Part shown: positions 43,937 to 55,379 of the stretch, piece after piece
How positions within the stretch are numbered: the stretch's first letter is position 1
Layout: every line of letters begins with the position of its first letter
Origin: Dactylorhiza incarnata
Taxonomy: Eukaryota; Streptophyta; Magnoliopsida; Asparagales; Orchidaceae
Length of the DNA: 64,000 nt
Assembly (NCBI GenBank): GCA_033032865.1
Contig: JAWHQI010000166.1
Coordinates: 3,100,001-3,164,000 of the forward strand
Reading direction: 5' to 3'
The notes under the pieces: model-generated
Databases searched by the model: none
The model's input: the letters and a program-made list of their open reading frames with translations, nothing else
What the model was told of the DNA's origin: nothing
Position numbers and translations under genes: made by a program

Positions 43937-45479
43937 TGTGCAGAAGGGAGACTGCTCTACCACAAACTAGTAGTGGTATCTGTACATTAGATGCTCCATG
44001 CATATAAATGGAGCAAATGATATGTTGGAAAACTTCAAGGCCAAGGAGGGCCCTAAAGTAATTTTTGGGAACTCCCACTCTAGTCAGACCAAAGGATATG
44101 GTGTGCTCAGAGTTGAAGAAATCTCCTTCTCTAAGGTAGCTTATGTTGAAGGTTTTCATCATAATTTAATTAGTATCAGTCAGTTGTGTGATGGTGAATA
44201 CAAAGTTGTATTCACCAAGTCCTTATGTCATACAGTTAGCTCTATAACCAATCAGATAGTATTGACTGGTCTTAGGAAGGGAAAGGTCTATGTGGTAGAT
44301 TTTGAGTATGCTAAGTCAGAGATCTGCATATTTAACTCTCAATTAGAAAACAATGAGTTGTGGCATATGAGACTCAGCCACCTAAATTTTAAGACCATAA
44401 CTAAATTGTCTAAGCTTAAACTAGTAAGAGGCTTACCAACAGGTAAGTTTAATAAAGACCATCCCTGCAGAGCCTGCCAACTAGGAAACAGATCAAATCA
44501 TCATTCAAATCAATTGGTAAGAATGATTCCCCTAGAACCCTGTACCTGTTGCATATGGACCTAGTTGGTCCTATCTCCACTCAGAGCTTAGAAGGTAATT
44601 CTTACACTCTAGTTATTGCTGATGACTTTTCTATATTCAGCTGGGTGTTCTTTCTAAAAGCTAAGTCAGACACCTTCAAGATCCTCTCAAGATTCATTAG
44701 ACAGATTCAATCTGAATTCAACACTCAGGTTGATGTGATCAGAAGTGATCATGATACTGAGTTTGAAAATCAATTAATGTGTAGATTCTGTGAGGATGAA
44801 GGAATAAGACAAAACTTTCAGCTCCTAGAACCCCCCCCCCCAACAAAATGGGGGGGCTGAGAGGAAAAATAGAACCTTAATTGAATCAAGAAGGACATTA
44901 TTGGCTGAATCCAACTTGCGAAAGTCCTTTTGGGCTGAGGCAGTGAATACTGTCAACTATGTTCTGAATAGAAGTCTCATCCACAAGACAAAGTTGAAGA
45001 CTCCCTATGAGTTATTGAAGGGAAAGGCACCTATAGTCACTTACTTTAGGATTTTTGGTTGTACTTGCTTCATTCTAAATAATGGAAAGAGTCATCTTGC
45101 CAAATTTAACAAGAAGGTTGATGATGGAATATTCATAGGATATTCCTCATCAAGCAGGGCCTATAGGTGTTATAATAGAAGCTCTCTCAAAATTGATGAG
45201 TCAGTGCATGTGGTCTTTGATGAAGCTAACATGTTTTATAAGGGGAAGGAAACTTCCACCAACACTATATTGCAGGAAAAAGACCAACTTGTAGATCAAG
45301 TTGAAAGGCTTAGCATCATGGACCATTCATCAGAGTGTCGGGACAGTGGGAACCAGAAGGCTGACACTGATTCAGATGAAGACTCTGCTGCAAATGAGGA
45401 TGAATGCCAAGCACCTGATCTACCAGCCACTGAGATCATTCTAGAGAATGTAGATGGTGCTCCCACAGTTAATGAATAG
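43937..45479 (+). pseudogene. Protease and integrase of element F
   Basis: Protease: the usual W-Y-L-D-S-G-C-S site reads WYLYIRCSMHI near 43970-44000, so the catalytic aspartate and glycine are lost. GAG-pre-integrase domain: ELWHMRLSHLNFKTI, CRACQLG (HHCC). Integrase core: HMDLVGPI (D), VIRSDHDTEFEN (D), then a C11/G7 homopolymer pair (44831-44841, 44850-44856) that shifts frame exactly at the conserved region before the catalytic glutamate. 44901-45479: SFWAEAVNTVNYVLNR, TPYELLKGKAP, FRIFGCTCF, FIGYSSSSRAYR. A stop at 45477 separates it from RT. Confidence 0.85.
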
Positions 45480-47177
45480 GTGGAACTTCATAAAGAAGAG
45501 AATCCTCCGAATAGCTCAACAAGAACCAGGTTTACCCTAAAGGATCATCCTTCAACACAGGTTATAGGAGATTTGACAGTGGGAGTCAAAACAGAGAATC
45601 AGATAACACATAAAATAATGTTGCAGTGTTTTCTTTCGCAGTATAAACCTAAGAAGTTTGAAGAAGCAGACAGTGATCCTCACTGGATATCTGCAATGCA
45701 AGATGAGCTAACTCAATTTGAAAGGAATAAGGCATGGACACTGGTTGAGAGACCAAGGAATTACCCAGTAATTAGAACCAAATGGGTATTCAAAAACAAG
45801 ATGGATTCAACTGGAGTCATAGTCCAGAACAAGGCCAGACATGTTGCTCAGGGATATAGGCAAGAGGAGGGGATTGACTTTAACCAGACATGTTCTCCAG
45901 TAGCAAGGCTATAAGCCATCAGAATGTTTCTTGCATATGCTGCCCACATGAAGATTAAAATCTATCAGATGGATGTGAAGAGTGCATTCCTAAATGGAAC
46001 TCTTCAGGAAGAAGTATATGTGGAGCAACCCCCAGGTTTTGTCAATTCATCTTTTCCCTCCTTTGTGTATAAATTAGATAAAGCATTGTATGACCTCAAG
46101 AAAGCTCCAAGAGTTTGGTATGATACCTTATCCACCTTTCTTTTGAACACTCCTTTGAAAGAGGTAAAGTGGATAAAACACTCTTCACAAGAGCACATAA
46201 AAATTAGCTCATACTAGTACATATATATGTTGATGATATATATTATATTTGGGTCAACAAATCAAACACTATGCAAAAGGTTTGCATACCTAATGCAGTC
46301 TAGATTTGAAATGAGTGGCATGAGGGAATTATCCTATTTCTTAGGCCTTCAAGTAAGGCAAAATAAAGATGGCATTTTCATATCCCAATCCAAGTATACA
46401 GGAGAACTCATCAAGAGGTTTGGGATGGAAAATACCTCTGTCATGAAAACCCCCATGGCTACCAATGTTGTTCTTGATAGAGATGAAAAGGGTAAGTCCT
46501 TTGATCAGAAGACTTACAGAGTATCCATTGGTTCTCTTCTCTATCTGACAGCTAGCAGAACAGATATAATATTTGTTACATGTATATGCGCTAGGTTTCA
46601 GGGGGACCCTAAGGAATCCAACATGAGTTCTGTATGAAGGATACTCAGATATCTGAAGGGTACACCTGAACTTGACATGTGGTATCCAGCAGAATCTGGA
46701 TTTGACTTAGTTGGCTATTCAGATGCAGATTATGCTGGATGTAGGCTGGATAGAAAAAGCACCTCAGAAACCTGTCAATTCTTGGGTGCTAGACTAATCT
46801 CATGGTTTAGCAAGAAGCGAACCTCGGTCTCCACTTCTACAGCTGAAGCTGAGTATATAGCTGCAGGAAGCTGCTGCTCACAAATATTATGAATGCAAAA
46901 TCAGTTGTTAGACTACAACATCTCTCTTGACAATTCCAGAATATTATGTGACAGCTCTAGTGCTATATCCATAGCTTACAATCTTGTTATCCACAACAGA
47001 ACTAAGCACATAGAGATAAGGCACCACTTTCTCAGAGACAATGTTTAGAAGGGTAAGATCAATCTTCAATACATTTCCACTGATAGTCAAAGGGTTGGCA
47101 TCTTCACTAAGCCAATTGATGAAAGTAAGCACAAGTTCTTCATCAATACACTGGGAATTCTTGATGGGGGTCTCTAG
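45480..47177 (+). pseudogene. pol: Reverse transcriptase-RNase H of element F
   Basis: WISAMQDELTQFERNKAWTLV, TKWVFKNKMDSTG, KARHVAQGY and QTCSPVARL (stop at 45912), then [35 protein letters not shown]. The YVDD region is present in the DNA near 46205-46240 but split by a frame change. [30 protein letters not shown], then RNase [52 protein letters not shown]. Stops at 46635, 46890 and 47046 show age. Confidence 0.87.
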
Positions 47178-47680
47178 GTCACCTTTATTATGTACTCAAA
47201 TCTATTTTTCATAGAAAGGTATTGCTGGGAAAAATAATAAAATTTTAAAAGAAACACAGAACTATTTATTCAGAGTTGTGTCGAATAAAAATCGATGTAC
47301 AGTAGATTTCTCTTCGACGATAGCTTCGAGAGCTGGCTAGGATAGTTCATTCGAATAGCACTCGACGCAATGTCGAATACATATCGACGTCTACGTCGAC
47401 ATCATATCTGTTGTCTTCATTCGGAGCCACGTCGACTTTTACTTGACGCTACGTCGACTATGCAAAAGCATGCACCACCTTGCTATTAGTCTCTTGGCAA
47501 GCTGTTTTAGCCCTTTTTCTACGTTGCTTCGAATACAACCCTGGGTTGCGACGAATCATCTTCTTTTAAGCAACATAGGCATTGAATCAATTGTGTTTTC
47601 AAATTCTCTCCCGGTCACTCGCTTCATTCTCCCTTCTACTTCCCTCTTCACCTTCTCTTGCAGGTACTCGCAGGAGCTAA
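47178..47680 (+). promoter_or_regulatory. pol-ORF3 spacer of F: TCGACG-word cluster and splice acceptor
   Basis: 47278-47460 has repeated GTCGAATA, CTCGACGCAATGTCGAA, ATCGACGTCTACGTCGAC and GACGCTACGTCGAC words, the same vocabulary as U3 of F. A long pyrimidine tract (47610-47660) ends CTCTTGCAG (AG 47662-47663), with another CAG ten bases later, 7 bases before the ORF3 ATG at 47681. Confidence 0.6.
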
Positions 47681-49158
47681 ATGGCGTCTCTCCAAGATCA
47701 ACAAGAGCTTGTTGAAGCAGTTAATCTTTCCCTAGAGACACTGTTGTCTCATTTCTCATCCCTCTATCTAGAATTCTCTAACGAATGTTACAAGAAACTG
47801 TGTCTTCAACACAGGAGGTTGTGGAACCTTACTACCCAGACAAGGGATCTTGAAAGGGAATTGCAATCATCCTTAATGCCTGCTGAGGTTTTTATTGCAT
47901 TTCTGCAAGATATAAAGTAGGGGGAGAAGTTTGACAGCAGGCCCAGGCCACCTCTAGATTCAGTAAAAATGACATTTCGTCCCTCTCCCTATGTCTCTGA
48001 AGGTGAATCAGCTATCACCTCCAAGATCCTTCTAGAACCTTCACCATTCTCTCCCACAAGGATTCTATCTTCCATACAGGGGGAGTCATCAAATAGGTGG
48101 AGACTGATTTGTTTTCAGATGATAATGACTATCTGAAGAGTCTGTAGGAGTCAAAAGAATGGAATGAGTTATTCTCCCTGAAACACTTGATTTTAGGCCC
48201 TGCTCTGAAAAATCCACAACAACACCATCTCCAGTCAAGCCTGCTGATCAGGTCACTAAACTTGCTCTTGTATCTCCACCACCAGCTCAGCTCCCTCATT
48301 ATCCTACTCCAGCACCCACTCCAATTTCTCAAGCACTAATCTTCAGAGGAATACCTCCATACAGAGGAAGGGGCATAAAAGGAATTTCAGAGGAAGGGGA
48401 AGAGATGTTAGAGGAAGAGGATATGGAGGAGATATACCAATCTGGGAGAGGTATAAAAAAGAGCAAAGAAAATAGTACAAGAAGGACAGATCCTACAACA
48501 AAACTTATGAGAAGGTAGAAATCCCTGAAAATAAAATGAAGAATATATTGATTTAAAGCTTGACAGTGCCCTAGATGAAATTAGAGAAAGGGATAAATAT
48601 GAGTATGAAGCTTCTCAAGGAGATCTTGAAGAAAAGAGAAGGCTGTATATTGAGAGGCTACAGAAGGGTAAGGATGTTGTGGAAAAAGAACAACTCATGG
48701 AGACAATCTAAACCCCAAGCACACTCTTTGATCCTACAAAGTATGCTGCAACATTTCCTCAAGCAAAACTTCTTGAAAATATAGGGCAACTTCATAAAGG
48801 AGGCCCTAGATGTGATCTAGATGAAACAGAGCAGCCATTTCAAAAGAAAAGAAAGATTGTATTCAAGACGGCTCCAATTTTTGGTAATCCTCAATCAACA
48901 TTCATTGTACCGGATCCTGATGTAGAAGATCTAGACCTAGAAGAAATAAATTTGTTGTCTGCTAAAGTTATTGGTCTAGGACTAAAGCTAAGTGATGTCT
49001 ATCCTGAAGTTGAAGCTGATTTGGAGAAGTTTTTCATGGGACATGAGAGAATTCAGAAACATAAAGAGAAGGCCATTCCAGCCAACTTCAAGTATGTAGA
49101 AAGAAAGTTCAGAAAGGTTTATGAGGTCTTATCTACTTTTCTCAAAAAGAGGAAGTAG
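47681..49158 (+). pseudogene. ORF3 of element F, degraded
   Basis: The first 79 codons (to 47920) are helical and Leu/Glu-rich (LVEAVNLSLETLLSHF, RRLWNLTTQTRDLEREL), coiled-coil-like. Later pieces: a proline/serine-rich stretch, an RG-rich segment (PYRGRGIKG, 48345-48450), a charged helical segment (EIRERDKYEYEASQGDLEEKRRLYIERLQK in DNA frame, ~48570-48700) and a final 68 codons ending KYVERKFRKVYEVLSTFLKKRK. Many stops. The N-terminus does not resemble ORF3 of A or G, so F may carry a different third gene or a domain swap. Function unknown. Confidence 0.55.
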
Positions 49159-49311
49159 ATCATTTCTTGGGTAACTAACTCTGATAAACAGTTATTTATA
49201 TCAATCAGTTATTTTTTAGTTTACCATTTCTTCCAGTCTATTGATATGTGTATATGTGTTTGTATTTAATTTTATGTCAAAGTTTGTTTGAAATCACTTA
49301 ATCAAATTAAG

Positions 49312-49327
49312 ATAAATAGGAGGAGAT
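49312..49327 (+). other. Polypurine tract of F
   Basis: AAATAGGAGGAGAT directly before the 3' LTR. Confidence 0.7.
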
Positions 49328-50955
49328 TGTTGGGAAAAATCCTTTCGATTTATCTAACAAATTATCTTAAAGTGATTTCATCAGTTAGGTTATATTACCC
49401 ACATTATATAGAAAGGGTAAAATGGTCATTAGATGTCCTAGGATATCTCATTCACTTAGTGTGTCAAGACCAGGCCTTAGAGAAGCACAAAATTTAGTTG
49501 AGTTAAAACTTGCGTCGAATAGAAGTCGACACAACTTCGACTAGATGTCGACGCAACTCTGACTGAAAGTCGAAGTAACTCAAATTGCCTGTTGAAGTAC
49601 CAAGTCAAGTCTACGCAATGTCAAAAGGAACTCGACATAGAAGGAAGAGCCTATCGAAGCCATCTCAGAAGTCGACGCAATTTCAAATTTAATTCAACGC
49701 AGAAGATAAATGTCAAGTCCAAGTCTTGAACTCGACGGATACGTCGATAAGTAATCGACGTAACGTCGACATCTGATTTCATCCAGAGCTAAGATGGAAT
49801 TCGAAGCTACTTCCAAAAGAACTTAGAGGTGGGTCGATATGATGAAAGATGAAGTTGACACAGCGTCGAGTATAGATAGAAATAGAAGGTTTTCTGCTAT
49901 CCTTTCTGTTGCTTTTCCAGATGATCTGTAAGGCTGAAATATTTTCTCCAACGGCTCGTTAATTGCCAAGAATGGAATTGAGTATTCCAGAAATACAGCA
50001 AAGACATACTTAGAAGTTATTCAAATCAGATGGATGGGTCGGGAACAAAAATAGAAGGAAACATCAATTGTCCAATGGACATTCCTTCTAAGGAAAGTCC
50101 AGGAGAAGAAAGAAATTCAAACTCAAATGATAGAGAATAAGTATGCTGAGAGAAAAAGAAAATACATGGAACTGATTCATTATTCCGTCTGTCGAGTAGG
50201 GCTTCTTCTTCTTCCTCCAACCCTAAGACAGAACAGAAGAACAACTCCTCTGCACAGAAAAAGATCATAACAACACTGATGCCTCTTCTTATACATCACA
50301 TAACGACAAGTCAACAAAAGTACAGATAGGATCAAGATAAAGCTCATAACCCTTGAAATTATCATTATCTTAAGCAAGGGTTCATCATATTCAGATCCTG
50401 AGATAAATAGAAGCAACAACATTCAAAGAAATTGCTTCTGAAGAATTCTTACAGAAGAATTCTATTCTCTTCTTTCTTATCCTTCTACTGTTTTCATTCT
50501 CCAACTGTAAAAGAGTTTTAAGAATCCCTATTTGCAAAGATTCAGTAGTTCTAAGAGTCTCCGTATCAAAAGAATCGGTGGTTCTAAGAGTCTCCTTATC
50601 AAAAGACTCAGTGGTTCTAAGAGTCTCCTTATCAAAAGACTCAGTGGTTCTAAGAGTCTCCTTATCAAAAGACTCACGCATAGTTAGTGCAATCCTATCA
50701 GAGAGGTAGAAGAGTGGACTACCCACATTTTGGGGAACCACTATAAAAATTCCGTGTCTTCTGCATTGATTTTCTATGCTGTCTAGTTTACTACTTTTCT
50801 TGTTTATATTTTATGTACATACTTTATTCTGTTTTGATATTGTTGATTGCATAATACTTAGTAGTTATATTGTGTGTGCATAACTAGGGTATAAAAGTTT
50901 TAAAATTCTATTCACCCACTCTAGAGAATACTCATAGGCACACTGCGCACTTTCA
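49328..50955 (+). repeat. 3' LTR of element F
   Basis: 1628 bp; longer than the 5' LTR, partly from extra copies of the AAAGACTCAGTGGTTCTAAG repeat (50540-50670) and an extra TCGAC-word group near 49735-49765. Followed by ATTGGTAT, which equals the bases expected after a 5' LTR. Confidence 0.85.
49510..49870 (+). repeat. GTCGACGCAAC-word cluster in U3 of F (3' LTR)
   Basis: Same words as 40313-40640, including GTCGACGCAATTTC, CTCGACGGATACGTCGATAAGTAATCGACGTAACGTCGAC and GTCGATATG forms; several sites differ from the 5' LTR by C-to-T or G-to-A. The long string quoted in pieces spans 49730-49768. Confidence 0.8.
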
Positions 50956-51494
50956 ATTGGTATATATATAATATTTATTAAGTTAATAATCACTTTTGTT
51001 ATTATTTTATCTAAATAATAGTCTAAATTGTCTATTTTGTATTTTTTAGGAATAATTGGCCTGCCAATAGTATTTTTGAGCTCATGACATTGATCAGGGG
51101 AGTTTCTGGAGCATTTTGGAGAGAAAAAATTACATGCCCCTGGGACGATTCAGCAGGTCATGACATCTTCTGCGTGGTTTTAAAATTACACGCCCTAGGG
51201 TCAAGACTTGACCCTAGGCCTTGAACTACAAATCACACCTCCTCCCTTCTTCAGCTCGTGACCAACTGCCAGGTCAGACTAAAGTTACACGCCCCATGTC
51301 ACTGCGTGACCTGAGGGCGTGACCCATCCAGAAACCGAAGACCATCTGCCAGTCATGCCCGTTTTCGGCCATTCCAGATTCAGCAAGTCAAGCCCTAGGT
51401 CCAGGTCGTGGACCTACGACGTGCAAATCCAGGAGGTGGATGGATACACTTCCAGCTGGATCTCACTTTCAGCCTATAGGAGGGGATATTCAAG

Positions 51495-51821
51495 ATGGAG
51501 CTAGATCGGGATTCCCCAATCTCGTTCGAGGAGCTGATTGATCGCGTGGGGTTGTACGTCCAGACAGAAAGCAACAACAAAAACTTCCTAGCCTTGCTTA
51601 TGAGGCATTCGAAGCATAATGAGCCAAAGTCCTTAGGAGGAGGTCGGAAGCCAGAGGAAGCCTATCAGAAAGACAAGGAGTTCAGAAGGACGGGAGTCAT
51701 TCAAGCTCCGACAAACAGACCTCCTTGGAGGTTAGCAGGAAAAGGGCATCCTCCATTCAGATCGGGTCTGCGTTATTCCCCTGAGCATCAAGCTCGTTTC
51801 AATGCGCCAGAGAGATGGTAG
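51495..51821 (+). pseudogene. gag C-terminal fragment in K2
   Basis: ELDRDSPISFEELIDRVGLYVQTESNNKNFLALLMR, the same region as D's KLEIGQIPPVSFEDLVNWASKFIQ, then a basic, Gly/Pro-rich tail (RRTGVIQAPTNRPPWRLAG). Upstream gag is interrupted by a stop at ~51480 and then by unrelated sequence. Confidence 0.65.
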
Positions 51822-51981
51822 GAATTTAGATGGCCCTTCAGGTCCCCTCCTCAGGAGGCATTGGAGGTTAATCATCATGGTCAGAATCATCGGTGAAAAG
51901 ATCTAGACCGGGAGCATCGAGGAAGGAAGGAGGTCCATATATATGAGAAGAATGACTAGATGAGTCAGAAGAGCACCATGA

Positions 51982-53301
51982 GTGAAATGTGAAGACCTCC
52001 AACAAGAAGCGTCGGTCAAGGGCATGTTAACCCCGACCTCCACTCGAGGAAGGTGTGCAGATCAAGTTGACGTCGGGACTCGGGGAGAAATCAACTCCAT
52101 CTATGGAGGAGTTGGAGTGGAGGCCTCCCGCAAGGGTAGCCTTCACAGTATCTACCGAAAGAATGTTGCGTTGACATCCCATGGTCTGCCTCGTATCGGA
52201 GAGATCACAATATTGACGGAGGATATGCCAGAGAATGAGGATTTGTTCCAAGACGCCCTCGTCATCCAAGCAACGGTCGAGAACTTTATAGTTATTCAGA
52301 TCCTATTGGATAATGACATCTCAATCAATGTTATCTTCAAAAACGCATTTGATGCTATGGCAGTGGAGGCCAAAAGGGTGAAGGCCACATATGGCCGGCT
52401 GTTCGGCTTCCCTGGGGAATGAAAGGAGGTCAAAGGAGGAGTGGAGTTATTGGTGACCCTCAGAGGCACCTAGTAAAACTGTCGGTTCATCATCGTAGAT
52501 GCTCTGAGCAGATATAATGCTATCTTCAGAAAATTGCTCATCAGCGTCTTCCAATCTATGTCTTCCTCCATTCATCATTGTTTGAAGTACACCCAAAAAA
52601 GGGTGTAGATTAGGATTATCAGCAATCCGAAGGTAGCCAGGGAGTGTTATCTCCTTGCCTTCAACACCATCGACTGGAGAGAAGAAGCAGAGGAGGTCGA
52701 TAGGGTGATGGAAAGAATGGCACGCCTAGAAGCGGCCTAGGAAATGTAGGAGATGGAGTTGATTGCTCTGGACGAGAGGCTCGAAAGCGTGAAGGTTAGT
52801 AAGGAGATGAAAAGGAGGACCAACAGAAGATCATGACGTGTCTACAAGCCAACATCGACATCTTCACTTGGAGCATCGCGAACATGCCCAACATTGATGC
52901 CAAAGTAGCGTGTCATCACCACAATATCGACCCAGAGGTCCGCCCGATTCGCCAAAAAAAGAAGTCCATTGCCACCGCCCTGACTGGACCCATTCGCAAG
53001 GAAGTACAAAGGCTACTGGAGGCGGATATTGTTTTAGAGATCCAGTATCCAGGCTGCGTCTCAAATATTTTAATGGTCAAGAAACCAGAGGGAGATGATG
53101 CATGTTTATAGACTTTTTGATGTTGAATAAAGCTTGCCCAAAAGATTGGTACCCCATGCATCAAATCGACGTGATGGTTGATTCAGCCGTTAGTTTTCCT
53201 GTGATGAGTTTTCTTGTTGCATTTTTAGGATACCATCAGATCCTGATGCATCCTCCTGACGTGAAAGATGTCTCTTTCATCACCGACTATGTGGGCTACT
53301 C
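51982..53301 (+). pseudogene. Protease-RT fragment in K2
   Basis: Covers the gag-protease linker, a mutated protease site (LLDNDIS) and the N-terminal fingers of RT, in several frames. RT stops before the YVDD motif, cut by the LTR fragment at 53302. Confidence 0.65.
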
Positions 53302-53458
53302 TGTTGGATCTGTAGACGCCCTTAGAGGGGGGTGAATAAGGGTTTTAAAAAAATTTGTGCTTAAGTGCAATTTCAAATATATGTCGAATATATTTTATGA
53401 ATTATTTCACTTAAGACAATGCCTTCTACTTTTGCAAGACAGTAGTACTCAAAGAAAG
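53302..53458 (-). repeat. LTR-end fragment of a Sirevirus-like element
   Basis: Plus strand TGTTGGATCTGTAGACGCCCTTAGAGGGGGG, GTGAATAAGGG: the same terminal block as the C LTRs. About 150 bp remain before the TRIM. The pentamer TACTC occurs just before it (53297-53301) and at 53446-53450, which may be a duplication or chance. Confidence 0.6.
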
Positions 53459-53881
53459 TGAGAGGACCCAGCGCAACCAACTACACCAAAAGCCCGGACT
53501 GTTGGTGAAGGCGCAACTTAATCTTTATATCAATGGAAGGGCGCTACTGGTCAAGTGAGGAGACGCTGGACCCAACAATCCCCCCCCCCAGCGTCCAGCA
53601 CGGCCCGCAATTCAGAGGTGCTCCACATGGCCCGCAGGCTCAGAGGTGGCTTGACACATGGCTGCGGCCGCCTGACCCACCGGGACCCACACAGGTAGAG
53701 AGAATTTCAGGAATTATCAGCGCCCCCCCGGTCTCGAACCCGCAACCTGCTTTGATACCAATTGAGAGGACCCAACGCAACCAACTACACCAAAAGCCCG
53801 GACTGTTGGTGAAGGCGCAACTTAATCTTTATATCAATGGAAGGGCGCTACGGGTCAAGTGAGGAGACGCTGGACCCAACA
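53459..53881 (-). mobile_element. TRIM: miniature LTR element with 119-bp terminal repeats
   Basis: Terminal direct repeats 53459-53577 and 53763-53881 differ at two positions and have TG...CA ends (minus TGTTGGGTCC...CCTCTCA). The 185-bp interior begins on the minus strand with TTGGTATCAAAGC, an initiator tRNA-Met-like primer site, and ends in a C/G-rich tract (minus GCTGGGGGGGGGGAT) just before the other repeat, as a polypurine tract should. No coding capacity. No matching 5-bp target duplication was found (GAAAG versus ATCAT). Confidence 0.75.
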
Positions 53882-53886
53882 ATCAT

Positions 53887-55234
53887 TGAAAGTGAGGATA
53901 GATCAAGATTACTCTAGAGGGGGGGGGGGGGTGAATAGAGTATTTTAAAATAATCTTACTTAGCCCAAAAAAAAACTGTATAAAACAATTTTAGTTATTT
54001 AGTATATGTGTAAGAAAGTGCAGCACAGGTATAAATACAAACTGGAACACAGCACAAACAAATAATAAAGGCAAGCACAGAAGACACAAGGATCTATAGT
54101 AGTTCCCCACAACTTGGGTACATCTACTCTTCTACCACCCTGGTAGGAAATCCACTAAGGCCTTTTTTGATCAGGTGAGCCTTCACCACAGAGCTTTTGA
54201 TCAGGTACTCTAAACCACAATTTAACTTTTAAAGGGAGCTAGAACCATGTACACAGTTATAGGATAACAATAAAATAAAAGATATGATGTCTTCTCTTTT
54301 CTCTAACAACAGAGAAGACTAGTGGATTGATGAAATTGTCAGATCTCCCCCTGTGAGTAGGAGTAAGTAAACAGGAGAGAAAATCTGCTCAGGGTGTAGG
54401 TCTTCTTGATCTTCAGAGTATCTCCAGCACAAGTTCTCTAGAGGAAAAATGATGCAGATGATTTCTAGAGATTGAACGTAGGTGTCTGGAAAGAAAGAAG
54501 ACTTCAGAGAGAAAAAATAAAGAGAGTTCTTCTTGAGGAATGAATGTCTGAGTAGCACACGACCGCACTGATATATCCTGTATCTGTATCTCTCTCTAGT
54601 ATAAATAGCAATGATAATCTCCTTTTTTTTTGGAGAGAGAGAGTTGATCCTCTTTAAAATTTCAAACAGGGCTGGAAAGGAAGGAGACAAAAAGGAAGAT
54701 TTTTCTGGAATACCAATATATTAAATTCCTTGAAACTTGCAATCTGCCTTATAAAATAATCTGCACGCAGCCCTTAACTAATGCAGCAACGGTCATAAAA
54801 TCTTTGATAGAGAATACTGCAATAACTGACTGATATTTTAATTAGACCAGCTGTCAGCCTTCATAAGAGATCCTGAGGATAACTCCCAAAAAAATAATAC
54901 TCTGAATAGAAGAGGTCACGGAATAGAGAGACTCTGAAGAAGTTCGTTGATCTCAAGGGAAGTTCGTCGAACTTGATCTGGGAAGTTCGTCGAACAAATA
55001 GAAACTTTCGTCGAACAGAACTTTTGAAGTTCGTCGAACCAAGTTCGTCGAACGAAACTTGAATTCGTCGAACGTACTGGAGGTTCGTCGAACACCCTGA
55101 CTTAGCTAATCTTCAAATTTCTTCTAGACTTAGCCTATGACCCTTATACTATACATGTTGGGTCACAACAGATCCTATACCTGGAAATAGGCATCCTAGT
55201 CCAAATCAGTAGTAGGGTTGAACTGTGTTCCAAC
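53887..55234 (-). repeat. 3' LTR of element G
   Basis: About 1.35 kb. Minus strand starts TGTTGGAACACAGTTC at 55234 after a polypurine tract (AATAGGGGGAGAT), and ends ...CCTCACTTTCA. The Sirevirus-like CTCTAGAG plus G13 (53919-53931) and GTGAATAGAG block is near its 3' end. U3 carries the TTCGTCGAAC cluster. The matching 5' LTR is not in the window. Confidence 0.8.
54940..55105 (-). repeat. GTTCGACGAAC-word cluster in U3 of G
   Basis: About eight copies of GTTCGTCGAAC or TTCGTCGAAC within 165 bp on the plus strand; in G's sense orientation this is GTTCGACGAAC, the identical 11-mer of element M's array. Confidence 0.85.
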
Positions 55235-55379
55235 AATCTCCCCCTATTTGGGTTAGGATCCTATGAATAACACTTATCAATTTAAACAAATATGCAAGAA
55301 AGAGGGAGCAGATATAGATCAATTGTCATAAGCAGATATCATCACAGGATAGTAAAAAGTTAATTAATCAGAGAGAGTG
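55235..55379 (-). other. 3' untranslated stretch of G
   Basis: Polypurine tract and AT-rich sequence between ORF3 and LTR. Confidence 0.6.

Larger units (their letters stand above)
40128..50955 (+). mobile_element. Element F: full-length Sirevirus-like Ty1/copia element with ORF3
   Basis: LTRs 40128-41699 and 49328-50955 (TGTTGGG...TTTCA). Order: primer site, gag with two zinc knuckles and coiled coil, protease, integrase, RT, RNase H, spacer, ORF3, polypurine tract. The integrase-before-RT order is Ty1/copia; extra ORF after pol, long gag and LTR features fit Sirevirus. No target duplication: TATTC on the left, ATTGG on the right, and the flanks belong to different elements (E and K2). Stops and frameshifts occur in every ORF and the protease catalytic aspartate is gone. 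Confidence 0.87.
50956..53301 (+). mobile_element. K2: Tat-type gag-protease-RT fragment with GTCACG-word cluster
   Basis: Direct copy of K1 with more downstream sequence. 50961-51130 AT-rich; 51135-51420 GTCACG-word cluster; from ~51395 Tat gag (IQEVDGYT, FKMELDRDSPISFEELIDRVGLYVQ, NNKNFLALL in partly open frame 51495-51821); 51982-52422 linker and protease (DALVIQATVENFIV, ILLDNDISINVIF: active site D-N-D in place of D-T/S-G); 52440-53301 RT start (ANIDIFTWSIANMPNID, HNIDPEVRPI, VQRLLEADIVLEI, CPKDWYPMHQIDVMVD, SFITDYVGYS). It ends inside RT at an LTR fragment. Confidence 0.7.

Noticed and set aside
53446..53458. Target duplication GAAAG or GAAAGTGAG for the TRIM
   Set aside because: The copies are not adjacent to both terminal repeats: six extra bases intervene on the right, and GAAAGTGAG is also native to the G LTR end.
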